NCBI GenBank assembly: GCA_013001365.1
Contig: JABDMQ010000057.1
Coordinates: 1 to 18,908 of the forward strand
Direction: 5' to 3'
DNA: 18,908 nt
Source: Flavobacteriaceae bacterium
GTDB taxonomy: Bacteria; Bacteroidota; Bacteroidia; Flavobacteriales; Flavobacteriaceae
The notes beneath the pieces are model-generated. The model was not told the origin of the DNA and made no database searches. It saw only the letters and a program-made list of their open reading frames with translations. How positions within the stretch are numbered: position 1 is the first letter of the stretch; the number at the start of each line of letters is the position of its first letter. The position numbers and the translations under genes are program-made. Of this stretch, positions 7,256 through 14,976 are shown piece by piece.

Positions 7256-8637
7256 CCTAAGAGTCTCAAAATCTTTTTTATCAAACTCAATTTGCCTTTG
7301 TAAGGAGCATATCTAAATGGAGGGTCTATCCAGTTCGCTCTTTTCGTGATGGCCTTTTTATGACTGAATGTATCGAAAGTGGCCTTGCCGTGATAGGCTC
7401 CGATGCCACTATGTCCAACACCTCCAAAGGGTAATCGATGATTAGCAAATTGCACCATAACATCGTTTATTGCTCCTCCTCCAAAAGAAAAGGTATCCAG
7501 TATTTTAGTAATGAAGTTTTTATTACTTGAAAAGACATAGAGAGATAATGGTTTGTTATAACGCAAAATGACTCTTTCAAGATCGGCATGATCCTTAAAA
7601 GCCAAGACTGGCAATATTGGACCAAAAATCTCGTCTTTCATTAGTTCATTCGTCACGTCCGGGCTCTCGACGATCGTAGGTGAAATATAGAGGTCTTCAT
7701 CGTTAACCTGACCACCATAGACAATATTCTCATCAGAGAGCAACATTTTTAAACGTTTGAAATTCTTTTCATTTATAATTCTAGGATAATCAGAGGAGAA
7801 CTCTGGATTTTGGCTATATGCTTTTTCAATTTCAAGAATCAACTGGTCAATGAAGGATTGTTTTATCGATTCCTTGATTAAGATATAATCTGGCGCTATG
7901 CACGTTTGTCCTGCATTCAATAATTTTCCCCAAGCGATTCTTTTGGCTGCCAATTTGATGTTAGCTGTCTCGTCTATTATGCAAGGATTTTTCCCCCCAA
8001 GTTCCAAGGTAACTGGAGTTAGATGTTCTGCAGCTGCTTTAGCTACTATTTTGCCTACTTGAACACTACCAGTAAAGAAAATGTAGTCCCAATGCATTTT
8101 CAATAGGTTTTGTGACACATCACGCCCCCCTTCAACTACAGCGACATGTTCTTTTTCGAACACCTTTTCAATTATGCTAGCAATAAGATTAGAGGTTTTT
8201 GGAGTTAGTTCACTTGGTTTAACGATTACTGTATTTCCCGCTGCAATTGCACCTATAAGTGGGGAAATTGCTAACTGAAAGGGGTAATTCCATGGCGCGA
8301 TGATCAAAACACTACCATAAGGATCTGAATAAATCCGATCTGAAGATGGGAAATTAAGTAACGAAGACTTGACTTTTTTGGGTCTCGCCCAAGAGTTCAA
8401 TTTTGATATAGTAAGATCGAGTTCTGAAATTACAATGCCAATTTCTGAAAGGTAGGTCTCGAATTGCGATTTTTTGAAATCCTGTTGTAGGGCAGCATAG
8501 ATTTCTTGTTCTCGAAGAGCGACTTCTATGCGAAGTGCCTTTAATAGCTTTTTTCTAAACGAAATTGATTTGGTATGCTGTGAAGAGAAATAATTCCTTT
8601 GCTTTTCTAATAGAACTTCAATTTCATTTAAGTTCAT
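7252..8637 (-). CDS. Aldehyde dehydrogenase, class 3-like (fatty/aromatic aldehyde oxidising)
   Basis: 461 residues. NAD(P)-dependent oxidation of an aldehyde to a carboxylic acid. Motifs are intact: PWNYPF with Asn117, FTGSVQVGK for the dinucleotide site, the general-base Glu212 in LELGGKNP, and the catalytic Cys246 in NAGQTCIAPDYIL. The QTCIAPDY form, the short N-terminal region and the C-terminal PPFRYAPYKGKL stretch are typical of the ALDH3 / AlkH / coniferyl-aldehyde-dehydrogenase branch rather than ALDH1/2. Long-chain or aromatic aldehydes are the likely substrates, but specificity cannot be read from sequence by eye. It is 5 bases downstream of a lipoprotein gene and probably co-transcribed with it. 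It converges on the response-regulator gene with a 4-base overlap. Confidence 0.93.
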   Translation of the reverse strand: MNLNEIEVLLEKQRNYFSSQHTKSISFRKKLLKALRIEVALREQEIYAALQQDFKKSQFETYLSEIGIVISELDLTISKLNSWARPKKVKSSLLNFPSSDRIYSDPYGSVLIIAPWNYPFQLAISPLIGAIAAGNTVIVKPSELTPKTSNLIASIIEKVFEKEHVAVVEGGRDVSQNLLKMHWDYIFFTGSVQVGKIVAKAAAEHLTPVTLELGGKNPCIIDETANIKLAAKRIAWGKLLNAGQTCIAPDYILIKESIKQSFIDQLILEIEKAYSQNPEFSSDYPRIINEKNFKRLKMLLSDENIVYGGQVNDEDLYISPTIVESPDVTNELMKDEIFGPILPVLAFKDHADLERVILRYNKPLSLYVFSSNKNFITKILDTFSFGGGAINDVMVQFANHRLPFGGVGHSGIGAYHGKATFDTFSHKKAITKRANWIDPPFRYAPYKGKLSLIKKILRLLG

Positions 8638-8642
8638 CTAAT

Positions 8643-9212
8643 CTATTCCGTTTTCTTCTTTTGGCTCTTTTGATCTTCTAACTTTTTGGAAATATCTTTT
8701 AAGTTAGAATCGTCTTCTTCAAAATTCGTGGGGTTCATCACATCCATAATGAATCTATGGTCGCCAACATTGATGAAATCCCTAACTGCATTTGGATCCA
8801 TATCTCCAGCTACATAAAAAACTTGGTTCTTTGAATCTTTATTGAAATAAACTATAAGCTCTTTGGCAATATTATCTGAGACCTTCATCGAGACGATCTT
8901 GATGCTGTCGTTTTGAGTTACACGCTGTATATCCCTGAAACGTTTCCTGAATAGTGCTTTTATTTCGATCTTTAGAAGTTCATTTTCATTATAATCATCT
9001 TCATTTAACTCTATGTACCTTAAATCCACTACATCAAGAAGCATATTCCTTGTGTACGGAGACAAGCTATCCATAATGTTTTCCTTGAAATTAGGCATAT
9101 GATAGGCTTTGTTTTCTCCAACATTATGCCTTTCATAAAATTTTGGGACGGTATGATAGCCAGAACATGAGGCTAAAATCACTACTGAAAGTAATAGAAT
9201 TATTTTCTTCAT
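8643..9212 (-). CDS. Small lipoprotein, possibly DUF4252-like
   Basis: 189 residues with a clear lipoprotein signal: MKKIILLLSVVILASCSGYH, giving a lipobox LASC with Cys16. The mature part is about 173 residues of mixed alpha/beta character with a KIEIKALFRKRFRDIQRV helix, a DSIKIVSMKVSDNIAKELIV stretch, a strand NQVFYVAGDMDP, and a charged Lys/Glu/Gln tail. No catalytic motif is seen. The size, the lipobox and the late short strand resemble the DUF4252 lipoproteins of Bacteroidota, a match I make from memory with low certainty. It sits between the pseudouridine synthase gene (44-base gap upstream) and the aldehyde dehydrogenase (5-base gap), likely in one transcript. Confidence 0.8.
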   Translation of the reverse strand: MKKIILLLSVVILASCSGYHTVPKFYERHNVGENKAYHMPNFKENIMDSLSPYTRNMLLDVVDLRYIELNEDDYNENELLKIEIKALFRKRFRDIQRVTQNDSIKIVSMKVSDNIAKELIVYFNKDSKNQVFYVAGDMDPNAVRDFINVGDHRFIMDVMNPTNFEEDDSNLKDISKKLEDQKSQKKKTE

Positions 9213-9256
9213 AAGCTAGGTTTTCACGACAAACATACAAAAAAATCCGATAAAAA

Positions 9257-9955
9257 TCACTTTTTGATGGAATTCCACAAAGTATCGTCAGGTGTAGGCG
9301 CTTCAATTTTAATTTTTTCATTCTTGACAGGATGAATTAATTCAATATTTCTAGCATGAAGATGTATGCCTCCATCTTTATTGCTCCTGCCAAAGCCGTA
9401 TTTTAGGTCTCCTTTAATCGGGCATCCAATCGATGCCAATTGAGCTCTTATTTGATGGTGCCTTCCTGTTTTTAGGTCAACGGACAGTAGATAATGAGTA
9501 TCTAACTCCTCTATCAATTCATAATCCAGAATGGCCTTCTTGCTTTTAGCAACTTCATTATTGAATACAGAGGATTTGTTATTTTTTGGATTTTTCCTAA
9601 GGAAATTTACCAACCTTTCATTCTGTTTAGGTGGTTTTGCCTTGACTATTGCCCAATATGTTTTTTTGACTTCTTTTTCTGCGAAGGCCCTATTAAGTCT
9701 TGAAAGCGCTTTTGAGGTTTTAGCAAAAATTACTATTCCCGAAGTTGGACGGTCCAATCTATGTACTACGCCCAAGTATACGTTTCCAGGTTTATTGTAT
9801 TTATACTTTATGAATTCTTTGACAATTTCAGCAAGGGGTTTGTCTCCGGTTTTGTCGCCTTGAACAATATCGCCTACACGTTTATTGACAATTATAAGAT
9901 GATTATCTTCATAAAGTACTTGAAGATTGTTTTTATCAGTATAGACCTTAGACAT
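9257..9955 (-). CDS. RluA-family RNA pseudouridine synthase, lacking an S4 domain
   Basis: 232 residues. It isomerises specific uridines in rRNA or tRNA to pseudouridine. The catalytic motif HRLDRPTSG is at residues 65-73, with Asp68 as the nucleophile. The YEDNHLIIVNKR strand (15-26), the KTYWAIVKAKPP strand, and the DLKTGRHHQIRAQLASIGCP motif with IKGDLKYG complete the RluA fold. The protein begins directly with the catalytic domain, so no N-terminal S4 RNA-binding domain is present, in contrast to RluC/RluD. The target site is unknown. It follows panB with 8 bases between, an adjacency I recall as common in Bacteroidota. Confidence 0.92.
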   Translation of the reverse strand: MSKVYTDKNNLQVLYEDNHLIIVNKRVGDIVQGDKTGDKPLAEIVKEFIKYKYNKPGNVYLGVVHRLDRPTSGIVIFAKTSKALSRLNRAFAEKEVKKTYWAIVKAKPPKQNERLVNFLRKNPKNNKSSVFNNEVAKSKKAILDYELIEELDTHYLLSVDLKTGRHHQIRAQLASIGCPIKGDLKYGFGRSNKDGGIHLHARNIELIHPVKNEKIKIEAPTPDDTLWNSIKK

Positions 9956-9963
9956 TTATTTAA

Positions 9964-10782
9964 TCAATACTGTTCAGAATCACTAGGGAAATCAACAGCC
10001 TTCACATCGGTTACATATTGACCAATGGCCTTGGTCATATCTTCATACAGATTCATGTATCTCCTCAGGAACCTTGGGTTGAATTCATGTGTCATACCGA
10101 GCATGTCATGCAGCACCAATACTTGCCCGTCAACCCCATTACCCGCACCAATTCCAATTATGGGAATGGTGAGGCTCTCGGCAACTTTTTTTGCCAATGC
10201 AGCTGGGATTTTTTCAAGGACAATGCCAAAACATCCTAGTTTTTCAAGCATTTTAGCATCTTCAATAAGTTTTTCAGCTTCTTCTTTTTCTTTTGCTCTT
10301 ACAGTATATGTTCCGAACTTATAAATGGATTGTGGTATTAATCCCAAATGCCCCATTACTGGTATACCCGCGTTAAGGATTCGTTTTATAGCTTCTTTGT
10401 TCTCTTGCCCGCCTTCAATCTTGACTGAATGACCACCACTTTCTTTCATAATACGTATAGCAGACCTAAGAGCTTCTTTAGGGTCACTTTGATAACTTCC
10501 AAATGGTAGATCTACAACAACCAACGCTCTGTCTATAGCACGAATTACAGAGGATGCATGATATATCATTTGGTCAAGTGTAATCGGTAGAGTCGTTTCA
10601 TGGCCAGCCATGACATTACTGGCAGAATCCCCAACAAGAATGACATCGATACCTGCGCCATCTACTATTTTGGCCATAGTATAATCGTAGGCCGTTAACA
10701 TGGAGATTTTTTCTCCATTGGCCTTCATGTCCACTAAAGTCTTAACAGTAATGCGTTTATAATCCTTTTTCGCTATTGACAT
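9964..10782 (-). CDS. panB: 3-methyl-2-oxobutanoate hydroxymethyltransferase (ketopantoate hydroxymethyltransferase)
   Basis: 272 residues, the usual length. It transfers a hydroxymethyl group from 5,10-methylene-tetrahydrofolate to alpha-ketoisovalerate, forming ketopantoate, the first committed step of pantothenate and coenzyme A synthesis. The Mg-binding acidic residues are seen in VGDS (Asp52), VVDLPF (Asp91) and KIEGG (Glu123); His145 in PVMGHLGLIPQS and the catalytic Glu190 in IVLEKIPA are also present, and the family GIGAGNGVDGQVLVLHDMLG stretch follows. The start ATG at 10782 has no better upstream alternative. It is probably the first gene of a minus-strand unit panB-rluA-lipoprotein-aldehyde dehydrogenase. 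The other pan genes are not in the window. Confidence 0.96.
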   Translation of the reverse strand: MSIAKKDYKRITVKTLVDMKANGEKISMLTAYDYTMAKIVDGAGIDVILVGDSASNVMAGHETTLPITLDQMIYHASSVIRAIDRALVVVDLPFGSYQSDPKEALRSAIRIMKESGGHSVKIEGGQENKEAIKRILNAGIPVMGHLGLIPQSIYKFGTYTVRAKEKEEAEKLIEDAKMLEKLGCFGIVLEKIPAALAKKVAESLTIPIIGIGAGNGVDGQVLVLHDMLGMTHEFNPRFLRRYMNLYEDMTKAIGQYVTDVKAVDFPSDSEQY

Positions 10783-10890
10783 AGATCTTGAATGTTAGAT
10801 GGTAAAAGTACTAAATAAACCAGTATTAAAAATAGTGTTAAACTTTATTTGAAACACGTCCTTTTCATTACTTTCGAGAAAAACATTAAC

Positions 10891-11361
10891 ATGACAAGAA
10901 TACTGATCATTGCAATTTTATTGATGCAGTCTTTAGCCATTCACGGGCAATTGAATGCCAAGGATGCTGTAAAGAAGTCTATAGAAACTTTCTTTGAAGG
11001 GTTTCATGAAGGCGATACGATTAAGATGAAATTGGTTATGATGGACAAAGTCTTAATGCAAACAGCTTACAAGAACAAAGAAGGAAAAGACATCTTGGTC
11101 ACTGACGAACCAGGAAAACTTATAAAGGCCATAGGAAACAGACCTGATGACCAGAAATGGGATGAACGAATCTTATCATACAGCATTCAAGTAGATGGGA
11201 ATATGGCAAATGCTTGGACAGAGTACACTTTTTGGTTCAATGGCGAGTTCAGCCATTGCGGTGTTAATTCATTTCATTTATTCAATGACAGCGGTACCTG
11301 GAAAATAATCTACCTCATCGATACGCGACGTCGTAGCGATTGCAACGTCAATAAGGATTGA
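10891..11361 (+). CDS. Exported NTF2-like (SnoaL/lumazine-binding-like) protein
   Basis: 156 residues from ATG 10891. The frame stays open to a TTG at 10849, but the ATG is preferred because MTRILIIAILLMQSLAIHG then reads as a standard cleavable signal peptide ending before QLNAKDA. The mature part has the NTF2-like outline: AVKKSIETFFEGFHEGDTIK (helix), a MMDKVLMQTA segment, and strands including NMANAWTEYTFWFNGEFSHC, NSFHLFNDSGTWKIIYLIDT. Such Bacteroidota proteins are often annotated as nuclear transport factor 2 family or putative lumazine-binding; no ligand or enzymatic activity can be assigned. The gene is divergent from panB and ends at a bidirectional terminator. Confidence 0.82.
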   Translation: MTRILIIAILLMQSLAIHGQLNAKDAVKKSIETFFEGFHEGDTIKMKLVMMDKVLMQTAYKNKEGKDILVTDEPGKLIKAIGNRPDDQKWDERILSYSIQVDGNMANAWTEYTFWFNGEFSHCGVNSFHLFNDSGTWKIIYLIDTRRRSDCNVNKD

Positions 11362-11460
11362 TAATCAAAATGACTGACATTACTACCATCCCTCTTTTTG
11401 ATGGCTCCGTTAATTGGCAGATATACATTTAGGTTGACGCATTAATAGCTTTTAAGCAAT

Positions 11461-11492
11461 AAAAAAAACCCGAAATCCAATTCGGGTTTTTC
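11461..11492. terminator. Bidirectional terminator between convergent genes
   Basis: The stem CCCGAA / TTCGGG (6 nt loop, ATCCAA) is extended by A-T pairs from flanking A8 and T5 tracts, so a T-tract follows the hairpin on either strand. It lies between the plus-strand NTF2-like gene (ending 11361) and the minus-strand lipoprotein gene (ending 11511) and can serve both. Confidence 0.85.
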
Positions 11493-11510
11493 TATTCATT
11501 TCACAGGCTA

Positions 11511-12017
11511 TCATCTTATTTGAAAGGCCTGTATGTCGCTTAGCTCCATGATAAGATTGAGATTAGAAGTATCTACACCATCAACATTGTCTGCTGGCAC
11601 CACAACGACCCTAAACACTTGGTTTTGAGTCCAAACATCGTCCAATGCAAGAGGGTCTGCTGAGCCATCTAAAAAGAACCTCACGTCTTCTTGGGTAAAA
11701 TCAAAATTGTAGGTCAATATGCTGCCATCATCATAAATAACATTTTGAGGCATTAGTCGCCATATATCTTGTCCATCTATTGAATCCCACAGAATGTAAA
11801 CTAAGGTTACATCCGACGGAAATACTTCAAATCCATAGGCTTCAATGAATTCGAAGTTATTCGCTTCATTAAAATCAATTACAATTTCAAAAGCCGAGGC
11901 AACTATCAATCCGCCATCTTGACCATCAAAACCATCAAACCCTGGAGGTCCTTGAGGTCCTTCGCATGCAGCAAACAAAAAACTCAGCGCTAATAATAAG
12001 TATGTTATTTTTCTCAT
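11511..12017 (-). CDS. Lipoprotein with a short collagen-like Gly-X-Y tract
   Basis: 168 residues from the ATG at 12017. A longer reading to 12101 is open but would bury the signal, so the internal Met is chosen. MRKITYLLLALSFLFAACEG is a lipoprotein signal with lipobox FAAC (Cys18). Directly after the Cys, CEGPQGPPGFDGFDGQDGG gives five Gly-X-Y triplets, a collagen-like stalk. The mature C-terminal region is acidic and rich in beta-strand residues (VIDFNEANNFEFIEAYGFEV, QNQVFRVVVVPADNVDG, LIMELSDIQAF). No catalytic motif is seen. Similar collagen-stalk lipoproteins are common in Bacteroidota; the tract is too short for a stable triple helix on its own. It is transcribed divergently from dnaK. 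Confidence 0.85.
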   Translation of the reverse strand: MRKITYLLLALSFLFAACEGPQGPPGFDGFDGQDGGLIVASAFEIVIDFNEANNFEFIEAYGFEVFPSDVTLVYILWDSIDGQDIWRLMPQNVIYDDGSILTYNFDFTQEDVRFFLDGSADPLALDDVWTQNQVFRVVVVPADNVDGVDTSNLNLIMELSDIQAFQIR

Positions 12018-12095
12018 AATTAAGGATTTTCGATTCATAGCACAAATCACGTACCAAAGTATATGTTTATTGAGGAAGTTTTGAAAATAAGTTTC

Positions 12096-12137
12096 TGACA
12101 CCTTGTCATATTTTTTGTCATGGCACGATCATTGACA
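12096..12137 (+). promoter_or_regulatory. Candidate sigma-54-like dnaK promoter with TGTCA/TGACA half-sites
   Basis: TGGCACGATCATTGAC at 12121-12136 matches the sigma-54 consensus TGGCACG-N4-TTGCW in the -24 element with correct spacing to the -12 element, whose TTGC is TTGA here. It lies about 50 bases before the dnaK ATG, so a start near 12147 would give a leader of roughly 40 nt. Just upstream, TGACA-CCT-TGTCA (12096-12108) is an exact inverted repeat, with another TGTCA at 12116-12120 and a TGACA at 12133-12137. No CIRCE element (the HrcA operator) is visible. The arrangement suggests regulated stress expression, but this is inferred from motif shape only. Confidence 0.5.
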
Positions 12138-12186
12138 TTTACACGGTAATTAAAAATGAGTATCAAATAAATTCAATACTATAACA

Positions 12187-14091
12187 ATGAGCAAAATAAT
12201 TGGAATCGATTTAGGGACAACAAACTCGTGTGTCTCCGTAATGGAAGGAAACGAGCCTGTGGTTATCCCTAATGCCGAAGGTAAAAGAACAACACCATCT
12301 GTTATCGCCTTTGTAGAAGGAGGTGAGATCAAGGTGGGTGATCCTGCTAAGCGACAAGCAGTAACAAATCCTACTAAAACGGTTTATTCAGTAAAGCGTT
12401 TTATGGGTAATAAATATTCTGAATCAAAGAAGGAAGCAGAACGAGTACCTTATAAAGTTGTGAAGGGTGACAATGATACACCACGAGTGGATATCGACGG
12501 TCGCCTGTATACTCCTCAAGAATTATCTGCAATGGTTCTTCAAAAAATGAAGAAAACCGCAGAAGATTATTTAGGTACTTCTGTAAATGAAGCCGTAATT
12601 ACAGTTCCAGCATATTTTAACGATTCGCAGCGTCAGGCTACTAAGGAGGCTGGTGAAATTGCTGGCTTGAAGGTGAGACGAATCATCAACGAACCAACAG
12701 CAGCAGCGTTGGCTTACGGAATGGACAAAAAAGGACAAGACCAGAAAATCGTCGTATTCGATTTTGGTGGCGGTACGCATGATGTTTCTATCCTTGAATT
12801 AGGCGATGGCGTCTTTGAGGTGCTTTCTACAGACGGTGACACACACTTAGGTGGAGATGATGTTGATGAAAAGATCATCAACTGGCTAGCTGAAGAATTC
12901 AACAAGGATGAAGGAATTGATCTTCGTAAAGACCCAATGGCTTTGCAGAGATTGAAAGAAGCTTCTGAAAAAGCAAAAATAGAATTATCGAGTTCTGCTC
13001 AAACAGAGATCAACTTACCATATGTTACTGCAACGGCTAGTGGGCCAAAGCACTTGGTTAGAACGTTAACAAGAGCTCAGTTCGAGAAATTAATCGATGA
13101 CTTGATCAAGAGAACTATTGAGCCTTGTGCTACGGCGTTAAAAGCGGCAGGACTTAAGAAAACAGATATCGACGAAGTGATTCTTGTAGGAGGTTCTACG
13201 CGTATTCCTGCTGTACAAGCGGAAGTTGAGAAATTCTTCGGAAAGGCACCTAGTAAAGGTGTGAATCCTGATGAGGTAGTTGCTGTAGGTGCGGCCATTC
13301 AAGGTGGCGTATTGACAGGAGATGTAAAAGATGTATTGCTTCTTGATGTAACACCGCTATCTCTTGGTATCGAAACCATGGGAAGCGTCATGACGAAATT
13401 GATCGAGGCAAATACGACAATCCCTTCTAAGAAATCGCAGGTGTTCTCTACGGCAGCAGACAATCAGCCTTCAGTAGAGATTCATGTTCTACAAGGAGAG
13501 CGCCCAATGGCAAATGACAATAAGACCATCGGTAGATTTCACTTAGATGGAATTCCACCAGCGCCAAGGGGAGTACCTCAAATAGAGGTGACATTTGATA
13601 TTGATGCTAATGGGCTTATACATGTAACTGCTGCAGATAAGGCAACAGGTAAATCTCAAGATATCCGTATCGAAGCTTCTTCAGGATTAACGGATGAAGA
13701 GATTCAGAAAATGAAGCAAGAAGCAGAAGCAAATGCAGATGCAGATGCAAAAGCGAAGGAAACTGCGGATAAATTGAATAGCGCCGATGCAATGATCTTC
13801 CAGACCGAAAAGCAACTTAAGGAATTTGGTGATAAATTGTCTGATGACAAGAAAAAACCAATTGAAGAGGCTTTAGAGGAATTGAAAAAGGCATACGAAA
13901 CAAAAGACGTGGCCATTATCGATCCAGCTTTAGAGAAGATCAACGAGGCATGGAAAGTAGCATCAGAAGAAATGTACAAAGCGCAGGCAGAAGCACAACA
14001 AGGAGCAGATGCTGGTGCGGACCCAAGCCAGAATGGCGAAGCTAAAGATGGTGAGGATGTTCAGGATGTTGACTTCGAAGAAGTCAAGTAA
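12187..14091 (+). CDS. dnaK: Chaperone DnaK (Hsp70)
   Basis: 634 residues, full length. ATP-driven folding chaperone of the cytoplasm, working with DnaJ and GrpE (neither is in the window). The ATPase domain opens with GIDLGTTNSCVSVMEG (6-21), has PAYFNDSQRQATKEAG, the NEPTAAALAYGMD signature (168-180), the DFGGGTHDVSILELGDGVFE loop (from 192) and the ILVGGSTRIPAVQ motif. The hydrophobic linker VLLLDVTPLSLGIET leads into the substrate-binding domain, and the lid ends in an acidic tail with EDVQDVDFEEVK. The Phe of the common GGGTFD motif is His198, a variant I associate with Bacteroidota. The gene stands alone: a lipoprotein gene is divergent upstream and a strong hairpin closes it. Confidence 0.98.
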   Translation: MSKIIGIDLGTTNSCVSVMEGNEPVVIPNAEGKRTTPSVIAFVEGGEIKVGDPAKRQAVTNPTKTVYSVKRFMGNKYSESKKEAERVPYKVVKGDNDTPRVDIDGRLYTPQELSAMVLQKMKKTAEDYLGTSVNEAVITVPAYFNDSQRQATKEAGEIAGLKVRRIINEPTAAALAYGMDKKGQDQKIVVFDFGGGTHDVSILELGDGVFEVLSTDGDTHLGGDDVDEKIINWLAEEFNKDEGIDLRKDPMALQRLKEASEKAKIELSSSAQTEINLPYVTATASGPKHLVRTLTRAQFEKLIDDLIKRTIEPCATALKAAGLKKTDIDEVILVGGSTRIPAVQAEVEKFFGKAPSKGVNPDEVVAVGAAIQGGVLTGDVKDVLLLDVTPLSLGIETMGSVMTKLIEANTTIPSKKSQVFSTAADNQPSVEIHVLQGERPMANDNKTIGRFHLDGIPPAPRGVPQIEVTFDIDANGLIHVTAADKATGKSQDIRIEASSGLTDEEIQKMKQEAEANADADAKAKETADKLNSADAMIFQTEKQLKEFGDKLSDDKKKPIEEALEELKKAYETKDVAIIDPALEKINEAWKVASEEMYKAQAEAQQGADAGADPSQNGEAKDGEDVQDVDFEEVK

Positions 14092-14112
14092 TTACATTTC
14101 ATAATTGTTTAT

Positions 14113-14142
14113 AAAAAAAGCGCGACCTAGGTCGCGCTTTTT
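14113..14142. terminator. Bidirectional terminator between dnaK and a minus-strand gene
   Basis: A perfect palindrome GCGCGACCTAGGTCGCGC (14120-14137) is flanked by A7 on the left and T5 on the right. It lies 22 bases past the dnaK stop and 17 bases past the end of the convergent gene ending at 14159, so it can end transcripts from both sides. Confidence 0.9.
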
Positions 14143-14158
14143 CAATTAAAGAAGTCCA

Positions 14159-14671
14159 TTAAATGATGTTACCATCTACATCCACTTTAAGATTCTTCCT
14201 TTCTCTGTCTTTACGCAATTGGATCTTGAAGATCTTTTTGACATCCCTGTCAACATAATAAGAAACCAAATAAGTGTCCTTATGAAGATTCCATCCAGGA
14301 TAAGATTCGTAAATGGCATTTCTTACCTTAGTAGGCAGGACCACGTTACTGAATCGTTCCATTGATGACAGGATCTTTCCATTTTGGTCATAGGTGGCAA
14401 CGATCTTGCCATCGGTTTCTTTAAATATCACCTCGTAAGCCTCAAATTTCTTATTGAATACAGGAGATTCCGTAACATCATAACGCGATGCTACATTTTC
14501 TAGTTCCTTGACTTTTTCTGGTGTGTCCGTATCTTGAACAGTGTTAAGATAGGTAAGGTTCAGAGGTGTTACATTCACCTCACTTAATTCAACTTGCTCA
14601 ATTCCATTGTTCTGAGCGACTCCTAGGCTGGTAAGACCTACAAATAATAGACCAGTAATTAACGATTTCAT
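14159..14671 (-). CDS. Exported PepSY-like protein, tandem paralogue 1
   Basis: 170 residues. The N terminus MKSLITGLLFVGLTSLGVAQ is a cleavable signal peptide with a likely cut after VAQ. The mature part begins with an acidic strand ELSEVNVTPLNLTYLN, then a FEAYEVIFKETDGKIVATYD strand pair, a NGKILSSMERFSNVVLP segment and an alpha helix VRNAIYESYPGW before DTYLVSYYVDRDVKKIFKIQ. The pattern Pro-x-x-Val-x-x-x-Ile-x-x-x-x-Pro-Gly-Trp followed by strand-forming residues resembles PepSY-like / BLIP-type domains of Bacteroidota. No catalytic residues are seen. It is closely similar along its length to the next gene (14977-15492), so they arose by duplication. Likely periplasmic or secreted; function unknown. 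Confidence 0.82.
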   Translation of the reverse strand: MKSLITGLLFVGLTSLGVAQNNGIEQVELSEVNVTPLNLTYLNTVQDTDTPEKVKELENVASRYDVTESPVFNKKFEAYEVIFKETDGKIVATYDQNGKILSSMERFSNVVLPTKVRNAIYESYPGWNLHKDTYLVSYYVDRDVKKIFKIQLRKDRERKNLKVDVDGNII

Positions 14672-14976
14672 ATTGATTGATGTTTAAAAAGGTTACGTTG
14701 TTGTTACTGACCTTAAAGATGGTTAAGAGACTCGACATCTGATTTACTGATTGATGATTTCAGTATTTCTAGGATGGTTTACTGATGACGATCTCTTTTA
14801 AAATCATAGGATTAAATTATTCATTAATTGAATTAGTTGTTTGCCAATTGTGAAAAGTTTATGCTTTATTTTAGAATATTTTAGCATTTAATGTAAAATG
14901 CATATCACTGGATTTAATGCATACAAAAAAATATGGGCACCGATGAGTGCCCATATTAAATTGAATGTTCGTTTTT
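14672..14976. other. Intergenic region between the two PepSY-like paralogues
   Basis: About 305 AT-rich bases with no convincing gene on either strand. It contains the terminator of the gene to its right, TGATT/TTTACTGAT repeats around 14740-14790 (TTTACTGAT occurs twice), and two ATGCAT words near 14900-14925. The promoter of the 14159-14671 gene should lie here, but I find no full TAnnTTTG on the minus strand near the start. No tRNA or structured RNA is evident by eye. Confidence 0.5.
14924..14956 (-). terminator. Terminator after PepSY-like paralogue 2
   Basis: ATATGGGCAC (14931-14940) and GTGCCCATAT (14947-14956) form a perfect 10-bp stem with a 6-nt loop. On the minus strand the stem is followed by a T7 tract. 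It lies 20 bases after the stop of the gene at 14977-15492, so the two paralogues are probably separate transcription units. Confidence 0.87.

Noticed and set aside
9531..10324. Long plus-strand open frames opposite the pseudouridine synthase and panB genes
   Set aside because: They are antisense shadows of two well-supported genes; the translations show no domain or start context.
14740..14790. TTTACTGAT and TGATT repeats between the PepSY-like genes
   Set aside because: Short and irregular, without unit spacing expected for a CRISPR array or operator set; probably AT-rich low complexity.
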